This document shows positions 41,757 through 51,694 of a stretch of DNA of 64,000 nucleotides, in pieces. Under the pieces are notes generated by a model, which was not told where the DNA came from, did not search any database, and saw only the letters and a program-made list of their open reading frames with translations. The translations under genes were made by a program, and so were the position numbers. The stretch comes from Phymorhynchus buccinoides (Eukaryota > Mollusca > Gastropoda > Neogastropoda > Raphitomidae): contig CM065713.1 in the NCBI GenBank assembly GCA_017654935.2, forward strand, positions 11,180,603 through 11,244,602, in the 5' to 3' direction. Each line of letters begins with the position of its first letter. Position 1 is the stretch's first letter.

Positions 41757-42039
41757 GTAAAGCTTCGTCCCTTTCTCCGCCAGCCATTTTTCTGCCCCAA
41801 AAATCCATAATACTTCCTGGGTAGAGAAAAAAATGGTCTGCATATATGAGATTCTTCTATGACTGTACAGAAGTAAGGCCTATCCTTACCTTCCAAAATT
41901 ATGAAAAAGGCTCTTTGAATACAGACCCTGTTTTTGAGCCTTTTCGTGCATGGGTGTTAACCATTGTGGTGACTACAATTGGTCAGTGAAAATTAGTGGG
42001 AACTAAACGTTTAGTGACTACTTTCTAAATTCGTAGCTG
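41757..42039. repeat. intron with MITE fragment
   Basis: AAGGCCTATCCTTACC (41875-41891) and the following 80 bp match the inner right side of the piggyBac-like MITE at 670-770. The TIR is lost. Confidence 0.5.
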
Positions 42040-42545
42040 AATTTTACTGCATTTAGAAGTAGCAACGTTTAGTTTTCCACATAAGCTTTAGTAAACTTCA
42101 TTAAAAATGGGGTTTACTAGGGGGGGGAATTTAGAAAGTAGCAACGTTTATTTTTTCCACTAAGCGTTGTAAACTTCATAAAAATCGTTTACTTATTTAG
42201 AAAGTAGCAACGTTTTAGTTTCCCACTTAAAGCTTTAGTAAACTTCATTAAAAAATGGGTTTCTAATTTAGAAAGTAGCAACGTTTAGTTTTCCACTTAG
42301 CTTTAGTAAACTTCATAAAAAAAATTGGTTTACTGACTTTATAAAGTAGCAACCGTTTAGTTTCCCCACTTAAGTTTTTTTAGTAGAACTTCAGAAAAAA
42401 AATGGGTTTACTGAATTTAGCAAGTAGCAACGTTTTTTCCCCACTTAAGCTTTAAGTAGAACTTCATAAAAAATGGTTTACTGAATTAGCAAGATAGCAA
42501 CGTTGAGTTTCCCCTTAAGCTTTAGTAGAATCTTCCAAAATTAAG
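42040..42545. repeat. ~70-bp tandem repeat
   Basis: About seven units marked by AGTAGCAACGTTTAG at 42058, 42137, 42203, 42273, 42345, 42423 and (mutated) 42492, with GGTTTACTGAATTTAG and AAGCTTTAGTAAACTTCAT. Homopolymer lengths vary strongly between units. Confidence 0.85.
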
Positions 42546-42687
42546 AGCACCGATGACATCGGAAAAAACAAAATTTTGAAAAATAATTCATCAAAGTGCT
42601 CTGTGAATAAGTTGGTGAAAACGGTCTGACTGAATACACAGTCTGCCAAAAAAATCACTTTTTATCACCCAAACAAAAAAGAAAAAG

Positions 42688-43013
42688 TCGAGCGTAGTGG
42701 TTAGCGTCACAGACTACTGGCTGGATGTCTCGGTTCGATCCCATCAAGAAGTTTTTTTTCGGTCCTGACCGACTCCTACCCAGTGAGTGCTGTGGGCTCA
42801 ATGGGAAGACTGCAACCCACCAGTCGATTTTCATCCGCTTACGATGCGAATTCTGAGAGTGTTGCTCTAATTTAAGACCCCAAGCACTGCAGGTGTCTGT
42901 AGTTTCTCGGGCCTGTTAACGGGCCCGGGATATCATTATGGGAAAGGAAGCATAGAGTGCATCTCAGACACGTACGGACTCCATATCATCATCATCATCA
43001 TCATCATCATAGT
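42688..43013 (+). mobile_element. tRNA-derived SINE, family P, full copy
   Basis: A box TAGTGGTTAGCGTC, B box GGTTCGATCCC, poly-T, body TCCTGACCGACTCCTACCCA and GTGGGCTCAATGGGAAGACT, 3' part ATATCATTATGGGAAAGGAA and a (ATC)n tail (42987-43013). Copies at 34360-34700 and 63165-63447. Confidence 0.8.
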
Positions 43014-43119
43014 CATAATCCGCCCACTCCATCAATCATTAAAAAGAAAAAATGTCTCAAATTCTGTGGCTTTGCAAGCCCTGCTCTCATGTGACCCAGT
43101 CTATACCTGGTGGCAATTC

Positions 43120-43450
43120 GGTTTCAAAGTCATGGGATCAGTGTGTTCTGGGGAGCTTTGGGGGACGTCGTGGTGGCGCCCTCGGGAGTACCTCACTCGC
43201 GCCTGCTCCATGATTAATGAATAGTGTCGTCAGTATGGGGCTTAGGTAGTGTGTCCCTGAACAGGCTCTACTGAACTCCGCCGAAGTGATGCAGTGTCTC
43301 CTCGGTTGGGTTGCCTCCTGACGGCCGAACATAGATTACTCCCCTTGACTGCTGGTCCTCTGGTTCTGCAACTGAACAAGCTGGGTGTGGCTGCGAATTG
43401 GGGACTCGATGAGCGGCGTGGAGCACGCCACTTTACGGCCCAGAAGATGA
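43120..43450. repeat. dispersed repeat family M, copy 3
   Basis: GTGTCTCCTCGGTTGGGTTG, CCTCCTGACGGCCGAACATA and GAGCGGCGTGGAGCACGCCA match the reverse complement of 62750-63010. Confidence 0.6.
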
Positions 43451-43584
43451 CAGAAAAAAAATAAAGAGAAAAGTAGAGAAATGCGGAAAAAAGAGAATCG
43501 AGTATCCTTGCGCTTTCTGGTCACTATCTCAAAAGAAGTAATAAAACAAGAAAAATACTGCTATAAGTTTCTTACAAGCAAAAT

Positions 43585-43725
43585 GAAACTGCCATGGTTC
43601 GGGATGTCTTGCATGAAGCATCACAATCGGAGAGCTATCAAATATGATTATCATTATTGTGGTTATCTCGTTTATTACAGCCTTTGTAGGAAGCGTGATG
43701 AAGCTCACAAGTCGGAGGAGGCCAT
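43585..43725 (+). pseudogene. VPS16: two degenerate copies of VPS16 penultimate exon
   Basis: 43585-43645 reads LPWFGMSCMKHHNRRAIKY, and 43681-43725, after its own acceptor TTTATTACAG|, starts CCTTTGTAGGAAGCG and carries ATGAAGCTCACAAG. Both resemble the better exon at 43779 (FVEACMKHTNRH). Interestingly the first copy retains residues (LP..CMKxHN..A.KY) of the VPS16 family that the 43779 exon has changed. Confidence 0.5.
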
Positions 43726-43778
43726 CAATTATTATGATGTATCATTTATTGTTTTTTATTATATTTCGTGTTCAGCAG

Positions 43779-43890
43779 GCCTTTGTAGAAGCGTGCATGA
43801 AGCACACAAACAGACACAATCCGGAGGCCAATGACATATCTCCCCAAATATCCCCCGACCCAAAAGTCTCAGATGCCTGGTGCGTGTGGG
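43779..43890 (+). CDS. VPS16: VPS16 penultimate exon
   Basis: Acceptor GTTCAGCAG| and donor GTGTGGG|GTAAGT. It reads AFVEACMKHTNRHNPEA, then NDISPQISPDPKVSDAWCVWG. VPS16 has [33 protein letters not shown] at this point. The 112-bp exon ends in phase 1 while the last exon reads in phase 0, so a one-base indel or a missed micro-exon (about three residues are missing in the alignment) is needed. Confidence 0.7.
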
Positions 43891-44174
43891 GTAAGTCAGT
43901 TGAAATAAGTCACGGTTTTTGTTGTTGGTGGGATTTTTGTTATTGGGGAGTGTTTGGAGGCTACGGGCTTGTGCTCATTAAATCCGCAATCTGCCCCCCC
44001 AAAAAAAGAATGACCACAACCACCCCTTCCCTCCTCTCCTTCCTCCCCCTTCCTTCTCCTCCCCCTCCCCCCTCTCCTCCCCCCCTCCTCCTCCCCTCGC
44101 CCCACCGTTTTCTCCTCCTTTTTTCTTTTTTTTCTTTCTTCTTCCTCATGTGGGGCAGGTGCTCTCGACTAGCT

Positions 44175-44231
<57 letters not shown>
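44175..44231. repeat. poly-G tract (57 G)
   Basis: Uninterrupted G57 preceded by a C/T-rich tract (44010-44150). Length is likely unreliable. Confidence 0.9.
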
Positions 44232-44233
<2 letters not shown>

Positions 44234-44309
44234 GAACAGCCCTACAATGCTCTCTTATCTGTCTAGGTGGTTTTTTCTGTCCCCACGCGCGGATTTTTCT
44301 TTGCACCCC

Positions 44310-44682
44310 AACACGTGGAACTCCCTATAAGACTCCTTAAAGACTCCCTCCATATAAGACTTTACTTTCTGAGACATGTAACGTGACCCGACTACACTAC
44401 TACTACTACTACACTACTACTTCTTCTTGTTCTGTTCTCTCACTGGATTTATTGCTTTATGTGCTAAAGGGTGCAATGATGGAGATGTCATGTTATGAAT
44501 TGTACTGTATGTTTTGTTGTTTACAGGTTGTTGAACGTTGGTAAGATACATTGATGAGTGTTTTGTAATAAGTGGTCGAACTTTACGCGGTGACAGTCCT
44601 GAGATGACCGTAGCTGTTGACGGGACTATAATAGAAACAAAAATATTAAAAAAAATTATAAGGTAGGTTCCACTGTATATGA
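44310..44682. mobile_element. mariner-like MITE family J, disrupted copy
   Basis: Left part GTGGAACTCCCTATAAGACT and TTTCTGAGACATG; right end TAAGGTAGGTTCCACTG-TA (44659-44678). (ACT)n at 44394-44421 and about 230 bp of unrelated sequence separate them. Confidence 0.5.
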
Positions 44683-44732
44683 AGGATAAAAAAAGAGCAA
44701 GCGAATGTATATATGCGTGCAGACAAATGCAG

Positions 44733-44867
44733 GAGGCCGCCCAACAGGCCTTCGACAGCAAGAACGAGGAGGAACTGACCTACGTGCTGGCCAAGGTCAA
44801 GGTCAGCGACAGACAGATGGCCGAGGGCATCCGCCAGATGATTGGCCAGCTGGGGTCGCGCCGATAA
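44733..44867 (+). CDS. VPS16: VPS16 C-terminal exon
   Basis: After acceptor CAAATGCAG| the frame is open to the TAA at 44865: EAAQQAFDSKNEEELTYVLA, then KVKVSDRQMAEGIRQMIGQL and GSRR. VPS16 ends [20 protein letters not shown]..TD...DKI.R...Q, so the helical C-terminus is well matched and the stop is where expected. GC content and codon use are clearly higher than in the flanking intron. This is the best-preserved exon of the gene and is undamaged. Confidence 0.8.
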   Translation, partial: EAAQQAFDSKNEEELTYVLAKVKVSDRQMAEGIRQMIGQLGSRR

Positions 44868-44942
44868 AAGTTTGATTGGTCGGCTTGGTGGGTGGGGGGA
44901 TTGAAAATTGATTGGTCGATTTTTGTTTTGATTGCCAAGGAC

Positions 44943-45391
44943 TGTATTTTTGGGACTATAAAGCGATACGTTTTCTTTCAGACTGAAAGCTCTGTGCCTT
45001 ATAACATAATTAATAAAAAACGCTAAGAAAATATCGCCTTTGCTTTAAGGCTATGTCAAACCAATTGACATAGGCTAGAACACCAAGGCTACATAAAAAT
45101 GCTATGCTCTGCATAGTTATGCGGGGATTGTCTTTAGCCATGGCAAGCTCCCTAGCATAACATCATCAGTATTCAAAATCCTCCGCAGTCAGAGTGTGGC
45201 TGCTCATGTGGCGGGGTAATCAAAAGCGGTCACAAACGTAATGTTCTCCCTGGCTGATGCATTTGTACCATGGTGTTCAAGTGCTTCGGCTGTTGGGATG
45301 ATCCCTGGAGTCTTTAAGCCAGGGTGCAATGGTAAGAAAAGATAATATCAAAATCTGGGGGTTGGGTCTTATAGTCCGAAAAATATGGTAT
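44943..45391. mobile_element. TIR element with family A insertion
   Basis: Ends ACTGTATTTTTGGGACTATAAAG and CTTATAGTCCGAAAAATATGGTA are inverted. Family A repeat copy 5 (45185-45335) lies inside. Related by termini to 23284-23715. It starts 76 bp after the VPS16 stop codon. Confidence 0.6.
45185..45335 (+). repeat. dispersed repeat family A, copy 5
   Basis: GTGTGGCTGCTCATGTGGCG, CACAAACGTAATGTTCTCCC and TCCCTGGAGTCTTTAAGCC. Confidence 0.7.
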
Positions 45392-45957
45392 ATTAGCTAG
45401 CTCTATTAGGGTGACCCTTCCAAACATGCCACTTTTGTTTGCATCAACATGATTGTGTTAGCATGTCATTGAGTAGGTTCTATATGAATGCGTGTTGTAG
45501 TTTGGATGATTGGGACACGACTAGTTTGAGTAATTTAGGCTAGAATAAAGTTGCTCAAATGCGTCACATTCCTGATTATGTAAGCTCTGTGTCTGTGTGT
45601 GTGCAGTGTGTGTGTGTGTGTGTATCTGAGCTCATGTCGGTGCACTTGCTACCGTGTTTATCACATTTTGCTTGCCGAGTTTTAACTACATATTCCATTG
45701 CACACAACCAAATTGTGTCCTGTATGTGTTCATGAATTAAATTAAGCAAACGTTATGCTCCTAATGTGCTGTTTTTTCTTTGTTTTTGGTCTTGGATGCA
45801 ATTTTGTTTATACTGTGATGATTTTTCAAGGGCATGTGTACTGTCATTTTGCAAATTTGTCAAGAAATGACCAATGTTTTAGAGGTGATGTTTTCCTTCA
45901 CTTTTATACTCTCTAACTCTGCTTCTTCTTTTTCTTCTTCTTCATCAGTAGCCCAGA
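45392..45957. other. spacer, no gene seen
   Basis: Short TG run at 45590-45620; otherwise featureless. Confidence 0.5.
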
Positions 45958-46250
45958 CAGTTTTCTGTCAATTATGAGCGCAGATTCGTCATGCTGCCGT
46001 TATGCGCCTAACTAAGAAATAGTTAGGCCCAACATGTCCGTCTTCGGCTGGAGGAAATGTTTGAAATAATTCCTTGAAAAAAGGCAGGAGAATGGACCAG
46101 TAAGGCAGAAAGATAGTAGATGACAGTAAGCAAAGGGAAAAGGCAGAGTCAAAGAGAGTGACAGATTAGAGAAAGTTACAAGCACAGAACTTACAGAAGG
46201 TGGGGGGACTATTTGTACAAAAGACCCCCCGGTATCCCCACAGGGGATAA
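45958..46250. repeat. dispersed repeat family B, copy 4
   Basis: Nearly identical to 16505-16812, same orientation. Confidence 0.75.
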
Positions 46251-46258
46251 TGCCTTCT

Positions 46259-46318
46259 TTTCACACACACACATATTTATGCATTCATGTACGCATGCAA
46301 TCACACACACACACACAA

Positions 46319-46381
<63 letters not shown>
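46259..46381. repeat. CA microsatellite
   Basis: (CA)n, directly after the family B end. Confidence 0.95.
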
Positions 46382-46383
<2 letters not shown>

Positions 46384-47039
46384 ATCTTCCAATGACTTGA
46401 AGATGTTATGTTCTCACTTAACAAACCTCTCTCATCTTGCTAACCATTTTTGTTCTTTAAACTGTTTTAATTAAACCTTCACCACATGTCTGCAAAAAAA
46501 CCTCATAGTACTTCCCAAAGTAACTTTTAGAGAAAAGTTATCGTTCCAAATTCTGTGATCAATTTCCTTTCGATATTCAAAATATGCTTTTTAATTTTGT
46601 ATTTAAAAAAAAAAATCTTTTCAAGTATATCAAGGAGTGGATGGCAGTCCCTGATTTAAAGACTCTTTTTTTTTTTTTACTAAAGCATTTGTTACTGATG
46701 TTTACGACTCTCTCAGTCTGGTTCCTTCAGTTTCATGAAAATAATGCTAGGCTGATCCTAAACCCTATCCCTTTCTGGATAGAACGGCAGAAGGTTGCAT
46801 TTCACTGGAAAAAAATCTATGTGAAAATTGGTGAAGTTGGTACATAGTAACCTAATGCATTATTGTTGTAGCATTCCGCACAGTCATGCATGTAATGGAT
46901 TTAGAAAAATGTGTATTGAATTGATCATTCATTGTGCTATCTATAATATTCGGTGCAATAGTGTGCATGCGGCTGTTTGGTTTCTGTATAATGTACAGAT
47001 CAGTTTGAAGCAAGTGGAATAAAAGTTAACGTAAGCTTG
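46382..47039. other. AT-rich spacer, no gene seen
   Basis: No exon or repeat recognised. Confidence 0.5.
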
Positions 47040-47116
47040 TGATGTGTGTGTGTGTGTGAGAGAGAGAGTGTGTTTGTGTGTATGTATGTGTGTGTGTGTA
47101 TACATGTATGTCTTGA

Positions 47117-47147
<31 letters not shown>

Positions 47148-47217
47148 TGTTTGTGTGTGTGTGTGTGTGTTTGTATGTATGTGTGTGTGTGTGTGTGTGT
47201 ATACATGTATGTCTTGA

Positions 47218-47262
<45 letters not shown>

Positions 47263-47567
47263 TGTGTGATTGTGTGTGTGTGAGAGAGTGTGTTTGTGTG
47301 TATGTATGTCTGAGTGTGTGTGTGTGTATGTATGTCTGAGTGTGTGAGAGTGTATGTGTGGAGAGTGAGAGTGTGTTTGTGTGTGTGTGTGTGTGTGTAT
47401 GTATGTCTGAGTGTGTGATAGTGTATGTGTGTGTATGTATGTCTGAGTGTGTGTGTGTATGTATGTGTGTGTGTGTGTGTGTATGTATGTCTGAGTGTGT
47501 GAGAGTATGTGTGTGTATGTATGTCTTGAGTGTGTGTGTGTGTGTGTATGTGTGTGTGTGTGTGTGT
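47040..47567. repeat. TG/GA minisatellite
   Basis: (TG)n with GTATGTATGTCTGAGTG and (GA)n words recurring about every 50-110 bp. Confidence 0.9.
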
Positions 47568-47675
47568 AATGTACATGTGGGTTGAAAGAGGAATAAATTA
47601 AGAAAAAAGGCACACATACTCATGCACGCATTGGCCATAATTATTCTGACACTTGCTCACACACACACACACACA

Positions 47676-47872
47676 CACATCGAGCACTCCTTCTCTGGAC
47701 TTTTTCCAAGGTGTGGATGTCTTTTTTTCGCTCGTCCGCCCAGTTCTGGAGTGCTCCAGCACAATGTGCGCTATGGGAAGTGAAAGATTTTTTTGGTCAC
47801 ACACACACACACACATGGTCAAGTGCAGCAGAATCTTCAGCCTGATGAAGTTGGCTGCCTGAGGCGAAGAAG

Positions 47873-47912
<40 letters not shown>
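47676..47912. mobile_element. LINE fragment and (GAA)-tailed 3' end, with CA repeats
   Basis: Minus strand 47760-47676 reads WADERKKDIHTLEKVQRRSA, a conserved LINE ORF2 thumb/C-terminal motif (DIHTLEKVQRRAAR). Plus strand 47822-47876 is a 3' end AGAATCTTCAGCCTGATGAAG..GCGAAGAAGAAC that recurs at 49645-49695 (minus) and 49943-50002 (plus). (CA)n at 47660-47678, 47800-47815 and 47875-47911. Confidence 0.6.
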
Positions 47913-48288
47913 ACTGTAGCTTTTCTCAGCTCCATTCAGTTCATGCCTTTTGTTAAGACTTGTCACCAGCATAAACCAATTTAAAGTGGTTTATCCATTA
48001 GGCTTACATTGTTTTATGGTGGCATACCACTTGTAAGGTCTTTTCCTATCCCTAACCACAATCAATGATAATATTTGCCTCTGTTAAAAGAAATAATTTG
48101 AAACAAATAGCTCTTCTTGGGAAAACTGAAAGGAGCTAGAATGAGGGGAATTCGTGTACTGTGACACACACACACGCGCGCGCACACGCACGCACACACA
48201 CCTCGTTCCCATTCCAATGTATTCCCGTTATGTTATATAATAACTGGCACAACTGGGAGTATATCTACAAAACGAGAAAACATGGATA
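47913..48288. other. spacer, no gene seen
   Basis: Short CA/CG repeat at 48163-48201 only. Confidence 0.5.
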
Positions 48289-48483
48289 GGTGAAGACGGG
48301 GTAAAAAGCCCATGGGCGGGTAAGAAGCCCATGCCAATTATCTCATGAAATAAAGCAAATTTCAGTCACATTTTTGCCCATGAAACGAGTGTTAATGCTT
48401 AGCGTTCGTCTCATGGGCAAATTTGACTGACATTTGCTTTATTTCCGGGCATGGGTTTCTTACCCGTTTACCCCGTCTTCGCC
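48289..48483. mobile_element. mariner-like palindromic MITE, family I, copy 1
   Basis: TA on both sides (48287-48288, 48484-48485). Nearly the whole 195 bp is a hairpin: GGTGAAGACGGGGTAAAAAG.. pairs with ..CCGTTTACCCCGTCTTCGCC. Copy 2 at 58208-58421. Confidence 0.85.
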
Positions 48484-48519
48484 TACTATATATAGATCTA
48501 GACCATCTTTGAGTGTCTT

Positions 48520-49642
48520 CACACATCATCATCCATCATTCCCAACCGGGGGTCCGTGGCGAGAGGGTCTCTCTCTCGCTACGCGATGATACCAATGCAA
48601 TGGTGGCAGTTGCATTGAAGTCTTGCTGAGTGGCAGCCAGCGAGAAGGGCGACGCAGGATCTCCTCCCTCACCATGGGAGTTGAACGACTTGCGGACTGG
48701 ATGGATCGACGAGCAGCAACTTGGGCCGTCTCTACAGTATGCCGATGCCCAGTAGACATTCGGGCGGGAGTTTTTGGGCTGCTACCGCCTGTCTACTGGG
48801 AGTATTCACATCCGCCTGCAGAGAGGGCTCGACTTGGCTGCGTGTCTACCAGCCCGCCCGCAACGACATCGACTCCCCGGTACGGAGCAGGTCGCCCGGT
48901 GGTCCTGACGATGGCCTTAGGAGGAAGAAGACCATCTGCGGCAGGAGCATCAACTTTTTGACGCCAACGCCAACGGCAGCGACAAGCTTCACCAGATGCT
49001 CGCATCTATGCACCAAAAAATTCACTGATGCTAACATCAGCATCACGCAACAGTTCCAGACTCGGATCCCGTCCGAGATGTTCCCGCAACCAACAGCGTT
49101 ATCCGCGATTCCAGGATGCGCAACGTGTTCGAGTCATCGAAAGACGACGTATGCCACGTCACGAACTCCACTTTCAACATTCTACGGCCCCCCATCATCA
49201 TCATCATCATCCAACCAGAAGACTATCCAGCCTTCAAGCAGAACGTCCATAAGGATCTACGGTCAATTGGACGGAAATCTCATCCTCTACTTTGAGTGTC
49301 TTTGTTGTCTGGACCTAATGTAGGGTCTGTCAGTGGGTCCAAGTGGGTCCATGGAGAAAATGAAAGGGAAATAATTAGGTATCTTCTAAGTATCTTAAGT
49401 ATTTCTTCAAAAACAGATTAGACAGGTTGATGGTAGAGTATATGTATAGTGTAGAAGAGCCTCCCACCAGAATCCGATCAAAAGATCAGTAGTATAGAAA
49501 AGTTTTTAGTGTAGTACAGGTCAAAAGACCTGTTAAGTTTTAAAATGTGATTCAATGTGATGGAGACAGAGGATCGACACAGATCGGCAAAGGCGGAACC
49601 GCCTAATCTGGAGCCGAAATACTATACTATACTATACTATAC
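48520..49642 (+). mobile_element. LINE-like remnant with (ACTAT)n tail
   Basis: GC-rich coding-like stretch 48530-49320 with frameshifts: EEEDHLRQEHQLFDANANGS (about 48920-48980) and RNVFESSKDDVCHVTNSTF and PEDYPAFKQNVHKDL (49118-49260) in neighbouring frames. Then a 300-bp AT-richer 3' part ending GGCGGAACCGCCTAATCTGG and (ACTAT)n at 49619-49644. The tail suggests a non-LTR element; the protein family is not recognised. Confidence 0.45.
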
Positions 49643-50159
49643 TATCTTCACATCAGGCAGCCAACTTCATCAGGCTGAAGATTCTGCTGCACTTTGGGGG
49701 GTAGTAAGAAGACAAGAATTCTCCCCTCCACGATAGGTCCCCCCCCTCCCCCCCTAATGCTGGGCACATCAGACTAGGGACACTGTACCTTTTATTTATT
49801 TGCATCCCTCCCCGCACCCTCTTTTGTGTTTTTGTGCATTTAGTTCTAATCATTTATGTCTGTTTAATTACTTATTCTTTGATTCTAACTCGCTTTGGCT
49901 TGGCTGTGCGCACGACCATCGTTTTTCTTTGTTTTTCTCAACATCGGCAGAATCTTCAACTTGATGAAGGAGGCCGATCAACGGGAAGAAGAAGAAGAAG
50001 AAATTAGAAAGCTGAGGAGATACAAGTAGCCTAATGGAAAGGAAAGTAAACATAACAATTTTCCCCTGCTGGCGTTTATATCCAAGTTGGATTCTGCCAG
50101 CGTCGATCCATCAAGATCAAAATAAAACCTAGTGTGGATTTGATTTTTTTATATTTTAA
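49643..50159. repeat. two (GAA)-tailed LINE 3' ends
   Basis: 49645-49695 minus (CAGCCAACTTCATCAGGCTG) and 49943-50002 plus (AGAATCTTCAACTTGATGAAG..GGGAAGAAGAAGAAG). Poly-C at 49738-49756. No gene. Confidence 0.5.
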
Positions 50160-50415
50160 GGTGGACCGTAGCCTTTATTTCGTAGTATCTGGGCAAGACC
50201 AATCCGGCTACCGTAGCGGTCCCCGGGCCGGTGACGAACCCCGACCGGCACAGCTCCTGCCATTCATTCTACCATTACTTTGATCTATGGCCTCTAGTTC
50301 CCTGGCTTTAGTTTCAGTGGATGTGTTTGTGGAGGCCTCTTTTGAATGCCTCCAATGACTGAGAGGAGGCCACTGCTTCTGGGAGGCAGTTCCACTGTGG
50401 GATGGTGCGGGCGTA
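50160..50415 (-). mobile_element. LINE RT C-terminal fragment
   Basis: Minus strand reads YARTIPQWNCLPEAVASSQS and LEAFKRGLHKHIH then stop (50415-50319), the classic end of a CR1/RTE-like ORF2, followed by a 3' UTR with GGACCGCTACGGTAGCCGGA. Confidence 0.75.
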
Positions 50416-50765
50416 TAATAATTATATTCCCGTTAGGCCTATGTTAGGAATGCCAGTCAACTCGGCCTTTTACCAGGTCGGCCTCGTGCCAACTCGGCCC
50501 CGGGTGCAAGTCAACTCGGCCTCAAGCCCTGGTCATTGTCGTCCTCGGGTTCACTTGTCTACAAGGAAATATACATGCACATGGCTCTGTCCGTGTCAAT
50601 GATTTCATCTGTTTGCCAGGGTGGGTGGGTGGGATCCCACTATAGTTAACTCTTTTTAGATATATAGAGAGACAGAGACACGTACAGACAGAGATAAAAT
50701 GACAGACAGTGAGACAGAGATGGAGGAGATAGAGAGGTAGACAGAGAGAAAGAGAGAGACAGAGA
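50416..50765. repeat. short repeats
   Basis: CAACTCGGCC(T/C) repeated four times at 50458-50523; GACAGAGA-rich 50665-50768. No gene. Confidence 0.6.
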
Positions 50766-51110
50766 GTCTGAATCTGAATCTGAATGATTTACTGATTAGG
50801 CCTTAGGCCCATTTCAAAGAATGAGTACATAAAAGGAACATACATCCACAAAACATTTATGAATGAAAATAATAAAATAGAAAGAATACAATATAACAAG
50901 GTGGCATAAAATGTTAAAATAGAAAACAAATAAACTCATTAATTCTATAGCCACGGAACAGATGCATAATAAAGACCACAAGAAAACAAAATACACGCCT
51001 TATAGTAAGCAATATCGCACAACAATAAGTTTTAGGCTGACTTGTTATGGTAAAGAAAGCACATTCAATGCATATTCGATGAAACCTGACAAAACATGAA
51101 ATTCTCATAA
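50766..51110 (-). mobile_element. LINE 3' end with hexamer tail
   Basis: Plus reading (TGAATC)n at 50768-50785, then GATTTACTGATTAGGCCTTAGGCCC and A-rich 3' UTR sequence. Parallels 56038-56170 (TTTTAATGATTAGGCCTTG). Confidence 0.55.
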
Positions 51111-51159
51111 TGAATTACGGAGTTCAAAAGTCTTACACACATAGAAAGAGAGGCGCATT

Positions 51160-51181
51160 ATTTAGAGAGAGAGAGGGAGAG

Positions 51182-51268
<87 letters not shown>
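51160..51268. repeat. GA microsatellite
   Basis: (GA)n, about 105 bp, abutting the LINE 3' end. Confidence 0.95.
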
Positions 51269-51273
<5 letters not shown>

Positions 51274-51694
51274 CGAACGAATGTTTTTTATTGAGGAAAA
51301 GCGGAATAAGCACAATAACCGGCTTTTTTTCATCCGGCCCTCAGAACCAAAAGAAAATAAATTTAAAAAATACAAATAGACAAAAAAGACATCGCAAAAT
51401 ACAAGAAATAACTCAACCTTCAATCAAGGTCGCAAACGGACGCACCGTGGAAGGCATATAAATAAAATAAATTACATCAATTAACGAGACTGAGACAAGG
51501 ACAGACAGATACAGAGAGAGGGAAGTCAAAATAAAAGAACAGAATAAAATGGAAGAAATGAAGCAATATATGCAGGAAAAATAATGCATAGTAAATATAA
51601 TGTACATAAAAGAAGACTTAACACATAAGCATGTATTATAACAAATGAGATATTTAAAAAAGGATATTAAGTAGACATTCTTGGATATTATGAG

